64,000 nucleotides of DNA, from the NCBI RefSeq assembly GCF_001553455.1, contig NZ_BBOX01000116.1, forward strand, positions 1 to 64,000. Reading direction: 5' to 3'. The notes under the pieces are model-generated. The model worked only from the letters and a program-made list of their open reading frames with translations. It did not search any database and was not told the origin of the DNA. Positions 1-8,108 of the stretch are shown one piece after another (the first letter of the stretch is position 1; each line of letters begins with the position of its first letter). The translations under genes were made by a program, and so were the position numbers. The stretch is from Streptomyces hygroscopicus subsp. hygroscopicus. Its GTDB lineage: Bacteria; Actinomycetota; Actinomycetes; Streptomycetales; Streptomycetaceae.

Positions 1-223
1 CCTCTAGCAGTTCCGATCGCCCACGATCCCGGCCCAGTGCCCCGGCCGGTGTCAGCGTCACCCCCGCAGCCGTCCTGTCGAACAACGGCGCTCCCAGGTC
101 CGCTTCAAGCTTCCTGATCGCACGGCTGAGTGGCGGCTGACGCATGTGGAGCCGCGTCGCAGCCCGGCCGATATGCAATTCCTCCGTGACGGCGAGGAAG
201 CAGCGCGGGAGGCGCGGGTCCAT
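1..223 (-). CDS. LysR-family transcriptional regulator, N-terminal part (runs off the window)
   Basis: Read on the minus strand from an ATG at 221-223, 74 codons stay open to the window edge. They give a typical LysR winged helix-turn-helix: it begins MDPRLPRCFLAVTEELHIGR, followed by AATRLHMRQPPLSRAIRKLE and ending in APLFDRTAAGVTLTPAG. The order of the recognition helix (QPPLSRAI) and the wing (LFDR, LTPAG) is what the family shows. The effector-binding domain lies outside the window. The gene is divergent from the kelch gene starting at 444, so the 220 bp between them probably hold a shared regulatory region, and control of the kelch gene is a reasonable guess. Confidence 0.85.
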   Translation of the reverse strand, partial: MDPRLPRCFLAVTEELHIGRAATRLHMRQPPLSRAIRKLEADLGAPLFDRTAAGVTLTPAGALGRDRGRSELLE

Positions 224-443
224 TGCCGCACGATACCTGGTGGGTATCAGGACGGCCCAAGAGGTATTGGACGGTCAATGTCACAGGACGATGAAATCGA
301 GGCACCGCGCGCTGGCTGCTCGTCGGCATGTGGCCTGGGCGGCAAGCCTGCTGTCTCAGTGGTCGGGGGAACCGGTGGCGGCCGAGCAGGCAACGCAGCA
401 CGGCGGACGTTGCATTCGGCGCTTCCGCGTAGAAAAAAGGTAG

Positions 444-1529
444 ATGACTATGGAATTCGACAGGCAACGGCGCACCCTCGTGAAAGCCTTGGTGTCCGGC
501 GGGGTAGCGGTGGCGGGCGCCTCCGCCTTGTCCCAGTCGGCTTCAGCGGTGACCCCGTTGCTCTTGACACGGCAGACCGCCCACGCACTGTGGCGCGCGC
601 GGAGTCCTCTACCGGTCAAGCGTGCCGAGGTCGGGGTGGCCGCAGTCAGGGGGCGGCTGTACGTCGTGGGCGGCACAGTGCAGCAGGGTGATGAAGCTCC
701 CGCATGGGCCTCGACGGCAGTACACAGCTATGACCCCCGCCAGGACCGGTGGTCGAGCCATGCCCCTCTGCCCAGGCCGCTCACCCACGTCGGCGTGGCT
801 GCGCTGGGAGAACGGCTGTACGCCTTTGGGGGGTTCACCGGGGCCGTTCACATGCACCCGCAGCCGGATGCCTACGTCTACGACCCGCACAGCGACGTCT
901 GGGACCGCCTCCCGGACATGCCGGTGGCACTCGGATCGATCGGAGTGGCGGCCGTCGGCGGGAAGCTGCATCTGCTCGGAGGTCGCGACTCCCACCGTAT
1001 TGTCACCCCGGAAGGATCGCCTTTCTCTCTCGGTTTCGGCACCGTACGCACCCATCACATCTTCGACCCCCGGCACAACACCTACGTCACGGCCGAGCCC
1101 CTGCCGACTGAGAGCAGGGACCATGCTGGGGTGGCAGTTCTGCGTGACCGTATCCACATCGTCGGCGGGCGGGTAGAGGACGTCGGAGACAACCTCAACC
1201 GCCATGACGTGTACGACGTCCGCAGCCGGCGCTGGACCCAGGCCGCACCGCTGCCGGCCGCCCGGTCCGCTGGCGCGGCGGTTGTCCTGGACGGACGTAT
1301 CGTCTACGCGGGTGGCGAATGCAGGCCAGGCAGCAGCACCGACACGTTTGACGATGTCACCGTGTACGACCCCCGTACTGAGCGATGGATCGCTGCCCAA
1401 GCCCTACCGGGCAGTCGTCACGGATTCGGCGCGGCACAGTTGAACGGTCGCGCCTACTTTGTTGGCGGTTCACCGAGCTGCGGAGGAGGAGCAAGTGCCG
1501 ACATACTGGAACTGATCGTCCCCTTTTGA
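444..1529 (+). CDS. Tat-exported kelch-repeat beta-propeller protein
   Basis: 361 residues. The N-terminus has a twin-arginine motif (RQRRTLVKAL, residues about 7-16), a hydrophobic stretch and SASA before the mature part, so export by Tat and a folded extracellular protein are likely. The rest is kelch repeats: GG doublets preceded by short beta strands (for example LYVVGG, LYAFGG, LHLLGG, IHIVGG, YFVGG) recur about every 50 residues, about six blades, enough to close a propeller. Kelch proteins bind ligands or act as oxidases; the sequence shows no catalytic motif that decides. An AAAAAAGGTAG stretch precedes the start. Divergent from the LysR gene at the window edge. Confidence 0.8.
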   Translation: MTMEFDRQRRTLVKALVSGGVAVAGASALSQSASAVTPLLLTRQTAHALWRARSPLPVKRAEVGVAAVRGRLYVVGGTVQQGDEAPAWASTAVHSYDPRQDRWSSHAPLPRPLTHVGVAALGERLYAFGGFTGAVHMHPQPDAYVYDPHSDVWDRLPDMPVALGSIGVAAVGGKLHLLGGRDSHRIVTPEGSPFSLGFGTVRTHHIFDPRHNTYVTAEPLPTESRDHAGVAVLRDRIHIVGGRVEDVGDNLNRHDVYDVRSRRWTQAAPLPAARSAGAAVVLDGRIVYAGGECRPGSSTDTFDDVTVYDPRTERWIAAQALPGSRHGFGAAQLNGRAYFVGGSPSCGGGASADILELIVPF

Positions 1530-1699
1530 CAGCGCAGCGGCCCGTACCTGTACCTGGGGACTACCGGGAGCAAGCAGCGGGCGGCAGTGACCTATCGGCG
1601 CGGCTTCGGCTTGGTCTGACCTGCGAGGTTGGTTGATTTTCGGATCAGACCTGCTGTAACCGCTGCCCTGCGCAAGCAAGGGATGCGGCAGGTGTGAGG

Positions 1700-2323
1700 T
1701 CAGACCCGCACCTCCTGGACGACGCTGGACGCTGCCGAGTCCATGTGCGTGTACACGCGCCGCAGCAGGGAGCCGAGTTGGTCGCGCTCCGCCTCGCTCA
1801 GCGGGGCCAGGAGATCATCATCCGCCGAGGCGACGTCGGCGTTGAGGGAGTCCAGGGCCGACCACCCCTCCGGGGTGAGCTGCACGTGGACATGGCGGCG
1901 GTCACCGGGCCGGCGGACACACTCGGCATGACCGGCCTTGATCAGGTCGTTGACGATCCTGCCCAGGTCGCTCGCGTTCATGTCCAACCTGGACGCGAGG
2001 GTGCCCTTGGGCTGTGGGCCCAGGTCGGCCATCATGGCCATGGCGGTCAGATGCCACAGTCGCAGTCCTCTGGCCGTCAGTTTCTCCGACAGCCTCCGGC
2101 GTGCGGCCTTTCCCATGGTGTACATGAGGTACGCGTTGAGGTTGAGTACACCGGCGGGCGCTGTGTCCGGATGTCGTGGACCGACGGCCTTGCCCTGGCC
2201 GTTACCCCCCGGCCGCGTGAGCCTGCTGCTCTCCTCACGCGCACGTGCCGCATGCGTGCAGGCTGGGGCGAATGTGCGGCCGGACAGGCCCGGAGCCTTT
2301 TCGGTGGCCACCGATCGTTTCAC
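1700..2323 (-). CDS. MarR-family transcriptional regulator
   Basis: 207 residues from a GTG at 2321-2323, chosen because GAGAGGAGG lies just upstream at good spacing; a GTG at 2359 is also open. The first 70 residues are low-complexity. From LNAYLMYTMGKAARRRL onwards it is a MarR winged helix: KGTLASRLDMNASDLGRIVN is the recognition helix region and RRPGDRRHVHVQLTPEG the wing. The C-terminal helices form the usual dimer domain. It sits 117 bp beyond the end of cchA on the same strand. A role in siderophore control is possible by position only; nothing in the sequence proves it. Confidence 0.8.
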   Translation of the reverse strand: MKRSVATEKAPGLSGRTFAPACTHAARAREESSRLTRPGGNGQGKAVGPRHPDTAPAGVLNLNAYLMYTMGKAARRRLSEKLTARGLRLWHLTAMAMMADLGPQPKGTLASRLDMNASDLGRIVNDLIKAGHAECVRRPGDRRHVHVQLTPEGWSALDSLNADVASADDDLLAPLSEAERDQLGSLLRRVYTHMDSAASSVVQEVRV

Positions 2324-2440
2324 GGCTGTCCTCCTCTCACTCTCCGTCTGTGTGAACACCGGGTCGGGGCGCGCTGCCGCGCCCGGTCCGACCCGCTGAG
2401 GGCAGGCCCTCCCACGGGGCCCGTGGCAAGGATCGGCGCG

Positions 2441-3388
2441 TCACGGGTGGCTGGTCAGATAGCCTCCCATGGAGGTGAAGTACTCCGTCGCGGCCAGCTC
2501 CCGGCCGTCCTCGGTCCGTACGCGGGTGATGGCCAGACCGTGATTGCGGCCGGTGCGGGCGTCGGCCCCGGCGACGATGGCCACGCCGTCGCCCTCCCGG
2601 TAGAAGATGCGGCCGGGAGTGCCGCCGTACCGGCCCTGGGACACGACCGCGGCCAGAATGTCGAGACGCTTGCCCTTGTGGAAGGTGTAGGCGCTGGGAT
2701 ACGGCTCGGACTGGGCGCGGACCAGGCGTTCGAGGTCCTCCGCCGGCCAGGTCCAGTCGATGCGGCTGTCCTCGATGGACCGTTTGTGGAAGAAGGTCGC
2801 CTGGGACCGGTCCTGCTTGGTGAACTCCGTCTGGCCGGCGGCGATGAGGCCGAGCGCGCCGATGGTGACCGGGGCGATGAGGTCGACGGTCTTGTGGAAG
2901 AGGTCGGTAGCGGTGTCCGTCGGTCCGACCGGAACCGCCTCCTGCCGGACGATGTCGCCGGCGTCGAGTTCCTCGTTCATCATGTGCGCGGTGACGCCCA
3001 CTTCGGGCTCGCCGTTGATCAGGGCCCAGATCAGCGGGGAGAAGCCGGCGTACTTCGGCAGCAACGCGTCGTGGATGTTCAACGTGCCGTGGCGCGGCAG
3101 GCCGAAGATGCGCGGAGGGATCCACGTCCGCCAGTTGTTCGCCACGATGATGTCCGGGTCGACCTCCTTGAGGCGCTCGAACAGCTCGTCGTCGTCAGGG
3201 CGGTTGCGGAGCAGTACCGGGACGCCGTGCTCCTCGGCGAGCTCGGCGACGGAGTCACTCCAGATCTTCTCGTACGCGTGCTCGCTCTTGGGGTGCGTCA
3301 CGACCAGTACCACGTCGTGTTCGGAGTCCAGGAGGGCTTGCAGGGTGCGGTGCCCCCAGGTCTGGTAGCCGAACATGACGACCCGCAT
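2441..3388 (-). CDS. cchA: CchA, methionyl-tRNA formyltransferase-like N5-hydroxyornithine formyltransferase
   Basis: 315 residues from the ATG at 3386-3388, which has AAGGAGG just upstream; longer starts lack this. In coelichelin biosynthesis this enzyme formylates the delta-N-hydroxyl amine of L-ornithine, using a formyl-tetrahydrofolate donor, to give hfOrn. The sequence shows the formyltransferase fold: MRVVMFGYQTWGHRTLQAL at the start, VANNWRTWIPP, LNIHDALLPKYAGFSPLIWA (with the catalytic Asn-Ile-His), and HMMNEELDAGDIV with the conserved DxGxI-type motif, then a C-terminal OB-like part. Divergent from cchB across a 236-bp region with two iron boxes. Confidence 0.93.
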   Translation of the reverse strand: MRVVMFGYQTWGHRTLQALLDSEHDVVLVVTHPKSEHAYEKIWSDSVAELAEEHGVPVLLRNRPDDDELFERLKEVDPDIIVANNWRTWIPPRIFGLPRHGTLNIHDALLPKYAGFSPLIWALINGEPEVGVTAHMMNEELDAGDIVRQEAVPVGPTDTATDLFHKTVDLIAPVTIGALGLIAAGQTEFTKQDRSQATFFHKRSIEDSRIDWTWPAEDLERLVRAQSEPYPSAYTFHKGKRLDILAAVVSQGRYGGTPGRIFYREGDGVAIVAGADARTGRNHGLAITRVRTEDGRELAATEYFTSMGGYLTSHP

Positions 3389-3427
3389 GGGGTTCCTCCT
3401 TGAGGCAGGGGATGACCGAGCAGCAAG

Positions 3428-3446
3428 TAAAGCAAGGCTTACCTTA
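3428..3446 (-). promoter_or_regulatory. Iron box (IdeR/DmdR-type operator), cchA side
   Basis: TAAAGCAAGGCTTACCTTA matches about 13 of 19 positions of the actinobacterial iron-box consensus TTAGGTTAGGCTAACCTAA, with the AGGCT core and ACCT half intact. It lies 40 bp upstream of the cchA start codon, where an iron-loaded repressor would block transcription. It is the weakest match of the four boxes in this locus. Confidence 0.65.
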
Positions 3447-3522
3447 GTCCGCAACGGGCCGATCTGGTCTGTCGGTTGGTGCGTGTGGCCGCTTGAGCGA
3501 CACTATCGACAGGCTCGCGGGT

Positions 3523-3541
3523 TTAGCTTAGGCTCACCTAA
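3523..3541 (+). promoter_or_regulatory. Iron box (IdeR/DmdR-type operator), cchB promoter
   Basis: TTAGCTTAGGCTCACCTAA differs from the consensus TTAGGTTAGGCTAACCTAA at only two positions. It lies 83 bp upstream of the cchB start and is expected to repress cchB and the genes behind it when iron is plentiful. Confidence 0.88.
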
Positions 3542-3624
3542 GTTGCTGGCATGCCGCTCCGTCGGCGTGGCCAACGCGACTTCCCCATGCCTGACAGGCG
3601 ATTGCCCCGCACGATGGGAGTGAC

Positions 3625-4980
3625 ATGTCACAGGTTCTTCCTGGTGACGCATTACTGGTCCACGACCTCATTGGCATCGGCTTCGGGCCGTCCAATGTGG
3701 CCATGGCGATCGCACTCAGCGAGCACAACGCACGCGTCGGAGGGCGAGAGGCGATCACCGCTCAATTCTTCGAGCAGCAGCCACGCTTCGGCTGGCACCG
3801 GGGCATGCTGATCGACGACGCCACCATGCAGGTGTCCTTCCTCAAGGATCTGGTGACGCTCCGGAACCCCGCCAGTGAGTTCAGCTTCCTCTGCTATCTG
3901 AAGAGCAAGGGGCGGTTGATCGACTTCATCAACCACAAGAACCTCTTCCCGCTGCGGGTGGAGTTCCACGACTACTTCGAGTGGGCCGCGGCCAAGGTCG
4001 AGGACATGGTCTCCTACGGTCACGAGGTCGTCGGCATCGTGCCTGTCGTCCGCGACGGAGCCGTGGAGTACGTGGACGTGACGGTCCGGTCGGGGGAGGG
4101 GCTCGCCGTCCACCGGGCGCGCAACCTCGTCATCGGTACCGGACTGCGTCCCCTCATGCCCGAGGGCGTGGAACGCGGCCACCGCGTCTGGCACACCTCT
4201 GAACTGCTGGCGAAGGCCGGCCAGCTGGAGGGCACCTCGCCCTCCCGGTTCATCGTCGTGGGCGCCGGGCAGAGCGCCGCCGAGAACGTCGCCTACTTGC
4301 ACCGCCGCTTCCCCGGGGCCGAGGTCTGCGCGGTCTTCTCCCGCTACGGCTACAGCCCCGCCGACGACAGCGGTTTCGCCAACCGGATCTTCGACCCCGG
4401 GGCGGTCGACGAGTACTTCGCCGCGCCCGAGAACGTCAAGCGCCGGCTGATGGACTACCACGGCAACACCAACTACTCCGTGGTGGACATCGACCTGATC
4501 GACGACCTCTACCGGCAGATGTACCAGGAGAAGGTCCTCGGCGTCGAGCGGCTGCGCTTCCTCAACGTGTCCCGGCTCGCCGACGTCAAGGAGACGCCGA
4601 CGCAGGTCCGTGCGACAGTGAAGTCCCTCGTCACCGGCGAGGAGACGCTTCTGGACGCGGACGCCGTGGTGTTCGCCACCGGCTACAGCCCCGCCGACCC
4701 CCTGGGTCTCCTCGGCGAAGTCGCCGACCGCTGTCTCAGGGACGAGCAGGGCCGCATCCGTGTCGAGCGTGACTACCGCGTCGCGACGGACCCCGGGCTG
4801 CGCTGCGGCATCTATCTGCAAGGCGGCACGGAGCACACCCACGGCATCACCTCGTCCCTGCTGTCCAACACCGCGATCAGGGTCGGCGAGATCCTGGACT
4901 CGCTCATCGACAGGGGCGTCTCCTCCGCGTCCGAGGAGGCCCGGTCGGCTGCCGACGGCGTCGGCAGCACCGCCCGGTAG
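3625..4980 (+). CDS. cchB: CchB, L-ornithine N5-monooxygenase
   Basis: 451 residues. The flavin- and NADPH-dependent enzyme hydroxylates the side-chain amine of L-ornithine, the first step towards both hOrn and hfOrn in coelichelin. The FAD-binding motif GIGFGPSN lies near residue 18, the NADPH-binding motif VVGAGQSAAE near residue 210, and the C-terminal ATGYSPADP matches the family's substrate-side ATGY motif. Length is normal for the SidA/PvdA/IucD group. GGGAGTG precedes the ATG. It is the first gene of the rightward operon and sits behind the iron box at 3523-3541; cchC follows after 17 bp. Confidence 0.95.
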   Translation: MSQVLPGDALLVHDLIGIGFGPSNVAMAIALSEHNARVGGREAITAQFFEQQPRFGWHRGMLIDDATMQVSFLKDLVTLRNPASEFSFLCYLKSKGRLIDFINHKNLFPLRVEFHDYFEWAAAKVEDMVSYGHEVVGIVPVVRDGAVEYVDVTVRSGEGLAVHRARNLVIGTGLRPLMPEGVERGHRVWHTSELLAKAGQLEGTSPSRFIVVGAGQSAAENVAYLHRRFPGAEVCAVFSRYGYSPADDSGFANRIFDPGAVDEYFAAPENVKRRLMDYHGNTNYSVVDIDLIDDLYRQMYQEKVLGVERLRFLNVSRLADVKETPTQVRATVKSLVTGEETLLDADAVVFATGYSPADPLGLLGEVADRCLRDEQGRIRVERDYRVATDPGLRCGIYLQGGTEHTHGITSSLLSNTAIRVGEILDSLIDRGVSSASEEARSAADGVGSTAR

Positions 4981-4997
4981 GGATGACGTACTGAGAC

Positions 4998-6056
4998 ATG
5001 GGCACGACTGCGATTGAGCGCCCCTTGGCCAGGGGCACAACGAAGGCCCGACGGCGGCGGGTTGTGGGTATGGGCACGCTCGTGGCGCTCCTCGTGATCG
5101 CGGGGGCGGTGTCGCTGGCCGTCGGTGCGCGCGCCTTGAGTCCCGGCGAGGTGTGGCACGGGTTGTTCGCGGCGCCGGACTCCGATCAGCGGCTCACCGA
5201 GATCAGGCTCATCGTGCGGACCGTGCGGGTGCCCCGGACGGTGCTCGCGATCGTGGCGGGCATCGCCCTGGGGGTGGGCGGGGCGTTGATCCAGGGGTAC
5301 ACGCGGAATCCGATCGCCGACACGGGCCTGCTGGGGGTGAACGCCGGCGCCTCGTTCGCCGTGGTGTCGGTGATCGCCCTGTTCGGGTTCACCGACCCGT
5401 TCCAGTACGTCTGGTTCGCCTTCCTGGGGGCGGCGGTCGCCGGTGCGGTGGTGTTCGGGCTGTCGAGCATCGGCCGGGGGGCCGGCAACCCGTTGACGCT
5501 CGCGCTGGCCGGACAGGGGATCACGGTGTTCCTGGCGGCGATGACCACGGCGGTCGCGCTGTCGGACCAGGCGTCGCTGAACGCGCTGCGGTTCTGGAAC
5601 GCGGGCTCCGTGGCCGGTGCCGGATTCGACGTCATCCGGCCGGTGACCCTGTTCATCGCCGTCGGGCTGGTACTGGCGCTGACCACGCTGCCCGCCCTCA
5701 ACCTGCTCAGCCTGGGTGACGACGTGGCGCGGGGGCTGGGCGTGAACATCGCGCTGAGCCGGACCGTCGGCATCGTCGCCATCACCCTGCTGGCGGGCGC
5801 GGCCACGGCGGCGTGCGGCCCCATCGCGTTCCTCGGGCTCATGGTGGCCCATGTGGCCCGGTATCTGACCGGGCCGGACTACCGCTGGCTGGTGCCGTAC
5901 GCGGGTCTGCTCGGGGCCGTCGTCCTCCTGGTCTGCGACATCGTGGGGCGCCTGGTCGTGCGGCCGGGTGAGCTGGACGCGGGAGTCGTCGTGGCTCTCC
6001 TGGGCGCTCCGTTCTTCGCGGCCCTGGTGTGGCTCGGAAAGTTCAAGAACACATGA
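4998..6056 (+). CDS. cchC: CchC, ferric-siderophore ABC permease (FecCD family)
   Basis: 352 residues, highly hydrophobic, with about nine to ten membrane segments. After a basic N-terminus (KARRRR) comes the family pattern: VPRTVLAIVAGIALGVGGAL followed by IQGYTRNPIADTGLLGVNAG, and near the C-terminus GPIAFLGLMVAHVARYLTGP with the coupling-helix region. It should form the membrane channel with CchD for uptake of ferric coelichelin or a related hydroxamate. Its stop overlaps the cchD start as ATGA, a sign of translational coupling. Confidence 0.93.
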   Translation: MGTTAIERPLARGTTKARRRRVVGMGTLVALLVIAGAVSLAVGARALSPGEVWHGLFAAPDSDQRLTEIRLIVRTVRVPRTVLAIVAGIALGVGGALIQGYTRNPIADTGLLGVNAGASFAVVSVIALFGFTDPFQYVWFAFLGAAVAGAVVFGLSSIGRGAGNPLTLALAGQGITVFLAAMTTAVALSDQASLNALRFWNAGSVAGAGFDVIRPVTLFIAVGLVLALTTLPALNLLSLGDDVARGLGVNIALSRTVGIVAITLLAGAATAACGPIAFLGLMVAHVARYLTGPDYRWLVPYAGLLGAVVLLVCDIVGRLVVRPGELDAGVVVALLGAPFFAALVWLGKFKNT

Positions 6057-7114
6057 GCGGGACGGATGTGAAGCGATCGGTGGCACCGGGCGTGCGGCTC
6101 GGCCAGGTGTCGTTCGTGTGGCGGCCCTGGCTGGTGAGCGTCACGCTGCTGTTGGCCGCGGCCACCTTCCTGGTGTTCTGCCTGTCCATCGGCGTCGGGG
6201 ACTTCCCCATCGGCCTGTCCAGGGTGATCGCCACCATCCTCGGCGGGGGCGAGCGGGTCGACGAGTTCGTGATCATGGACTTGCGGATGCCGCGTGCCCT
6301 GGCCGGGCTCATCGTGGGGGTCGCGCTGGGGGTGTCCGGGGCGCTGACGCAGTCCATCGCCCGCAATCCGCTGGCCAGCCCGGACATTCTGGGGATCACC
6401 GGGGGCGCCGGCGCGGTCGCGGTGTTCCTGGTGACGGTGTCGGGCGGGACCGCCGCGGCGGTCGTCAGCGCCGTGGGCCTGTCCGCGGCGGCGCTCGCGG
6501 GCGGTCTCGGAACCGGGCTGCTGGTGTACTTCCTGGCGTGGCGGCGCGGTATCGACGGCTTCCGGCTCATCCTCATCGGCATCTCGGTGAGCGCCGTGAT
6601 GGAGGCGATCACCACCTGGCTGCTGGCCACGGCCGACATCAAGGACGTGGCCCGGGCCCAGGCGTGGCTGGTCGGCTCGCTGGAGGGCCGCTCGTGGGGC
6701 GACGTCCGGGTGGCGCTGTGGTGCACGCTGGTCCTCCTGGTCGTCGTGTCCTGTGTCGCGTTCCAGTTCAAGCCGATGCACTTGGGCGACGAGGTCGCCG
6801 CCGGCCTGGGCGTCCGGTACTCGATGGTGCGGGCGGTCCTGCTGTTGTGCGCGGTCCTGCTGGCCGCTGTGGCGGTGAGCGCCGCGGGCCCGGTCCCGTT
6901 CGTCGCGCTGGTGGCGCCGCAGGCGGCGATGCGTCTGGCGAGGTGCCCGACGCCGCCGATGGCGGCCTCCGGCTTGGTGGGAGCGTTGCTGCTGACCGGT
7001 GCGGACCTGGTCGCGCGCACGGCGCTGCCGGTCACTCTCCCGGTCGGCGTGGTCACCGCCGCGATCGGCGGCCCCTTCCTCGTCTATCTGCTGGTGCGGG
7101 CGAACCTCAGATAG
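6053..7114 (+). CDS. cchD: CchD, ferric-siderophore ABC permease (FecCD family)
   Basis: 353 residues from the ATG at 6053, which overlaps the cchC stop. It is a second FecCD-type permease, paralogous to CchC: MPRALAGLIVGVALGVSGAL, then QSIARNPLASPDILGITGGA, and GPVPFVALVAPQAAMRLAR near the C-terminus. Heterodimeric permease pairs of this kind are normal for siderophore importers. cchE follows after a 42-bp gap, consistent with one transcript. Confidence 0.93.
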   Translation: MSGTDVKRSVAPGVRLGQVSFVWRPWLVSVTLLLAAATFLVFCLSIGVGDFPIGLSRVIATILGGGERVDEFVIMDLRMPRALAGLIVGVALGVSGALTQSIARNPLASPDILGITGGAGAVAVFLVTVSGGTAAAVVSAVGLSAAALAGGLGTGLLVYFLAWRRGIDGFRLILIGISVSAVMEAITTWLLATADIKDVARAQAWLVGSLEGRSWGDVRVALWCTLVLLVVVSCVAFQFKPMHLGDEVAAGLGVRYSMVRAVLLLCAVLLAAVAVSAAGPVPFVALVAPQAAMRLARCPTPPMAASGLVGALLLTGADLVARTALPVTLPVGVVTAAIGGPFLVYLLVRANLR

Positions 7115-7156
7115 CTGCCAACAACGTCAGGCACAACCTCGATCACAGGGGGACTT

Positions 7157-8032
7157 GTGAGCGCCGAGCGCATCACCGACATCGAGTCCGCGGCCCAGGG
7201 CCACGCGCGGCTCGCGGCCAGAGGCATCACGGTCGGGTACGGCGGCCGGGCCGTCATCGACAACCTGGACGTGACGATCCCGTCCGGCCTGATCACCACG
7301 ATCATCGGTCCCAACGGCTGTGGCAAGTCCACCCTGTTGCGCACCCTGACCCGGCTGCTCAAACCGGCCAAGGGGGCCGTCGTGCTGGACGGCGAGGACA
7401 TCGCGGGGCTCAGGACCAGGGACGTGGCGAAGAAGCTGGGCCTGCTGCCGCAGGCGCCGGTCGCGCCGGAGGGGCTGACGGTGGCCGACCTGGTCGCGAA
7501 GGGGCGTCATCCGCACCAGAGCTGGCTGCGGCAGTGGTCGTCGGACGACGCCGGTGTCGTGGAGCGCGCGCTGGCCATGACCGGAGTGTCGGATCTGGCC
7601 GGCCGCCCGGTCGACTCGCTGTCCGGCGGGCAGCGCCAGCGGGTCTGGATCTCGATGGCCCTGGCCCAGGGCACCGATCTGCTGCTCCTCGACGAGCCGA
7701 CCACCTACCTGGACCTGGCGCATGCGATCGACGTGCTCGACCTGGTGGACGACCTGCACGAGGCGGGCCGCACCGTGGTCATGGTGCTGCACGACCTCAA
7801 TCTGGCCACGCGGTACAGCGACAACCTCATCGTGATGCGGGCGGGTTCGATCCTGGCACAGGGGCACCCGCGTGACGTGATCACCGCCGAGCTGCTGGAC
7901 GAGGCATTCGGGCTGCGTGCCACGGTCATTGACGACCCGGTGGGCGACCGGCCGCTCATCGTGCCGATCGGCCGTACCCATGCCCGGCTCGGCCAGGTTC
8001 CGGGCAGGAAGTTACAAGTAAGGCTAGGCTAG
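7157..8032 (+). CDS. cchE: CchE, siderophore ABC importer ATP-binding protein
   Basis: 291 residues from GTG at 7157 (GGGGGAC upstream). All ATPase motifs are intact: Walker A GPNGCGKST, Q-loop LLPQAP, signature [11 protein letters not shown], Walker B LLLLDEPTTYLDL and the switch histidine VLHDLN. It powers the CchC/CchD importer. The last codons are odd: TTA CAA GTA AGG CTA GGC TAG is an iron box read as protein, and includes a TTA leucine codon (8012-8014), rare in Streptomyces and read by the bldA tRNA. Confidence 0.94.
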   Translation: MSAERITDIESAAQGHARLAARGITVGYGGRAVIDNLDVTIPSGLITTIIGPNGCGKSTLLRTLTRLLKPAKGAVVLDGEDIAGLRTRDVAKKLGLLPQAPVAPEGLTVADLVAKGRHPHQSWLRQWSSDDAGVVERALAMTGVSDLAGRPVDSLSGGQRQRVWISMALAQGTDLLLLDEPTTYLDLAHAIDVLDLVDDLHEAGRTVVMVLHDLNLATRYSDNLIVMRAGSILAQGHPRDVITAELLDEAFGLRATVIDDPVGDRPLIVPIGRTHARLGQVPGRKLQVRLG

Positions 8033-8040
8033 CCTTACTT
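8016..8040 (+). promoter_or_regulatory. Iron box, perfect 25-bp palindrome ahead of cchF
   Basis: Two 12-bp arms (AAGTAAGGCTAG and CTAGCCTTACTT) flank a central G. The 19-bp core at 8019-8037, TAAGGCTAGGCTAGCCTTA, is an iron-box variant. It overlaps the cchE stop codon (8030-8032) and lies 69 bp upstream of the cchF ATG, so it should give a second iron-controlled promoter for cchF-cchI. Confidence 0.85.
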
Positions 8041-8108
8041 CGACGGGATAAGGTTTGGCTGCCCTTGGTCAGGGGTGCAACGGGCGGCGCGATAGCAAGG
8101 GATTCCGG

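Noticed and set aside
1694..3403. A 569-codon rightward open frame across the MarR and cchA region
   Set aside because: Shadow of leftward genes; no domain and unusual composition.
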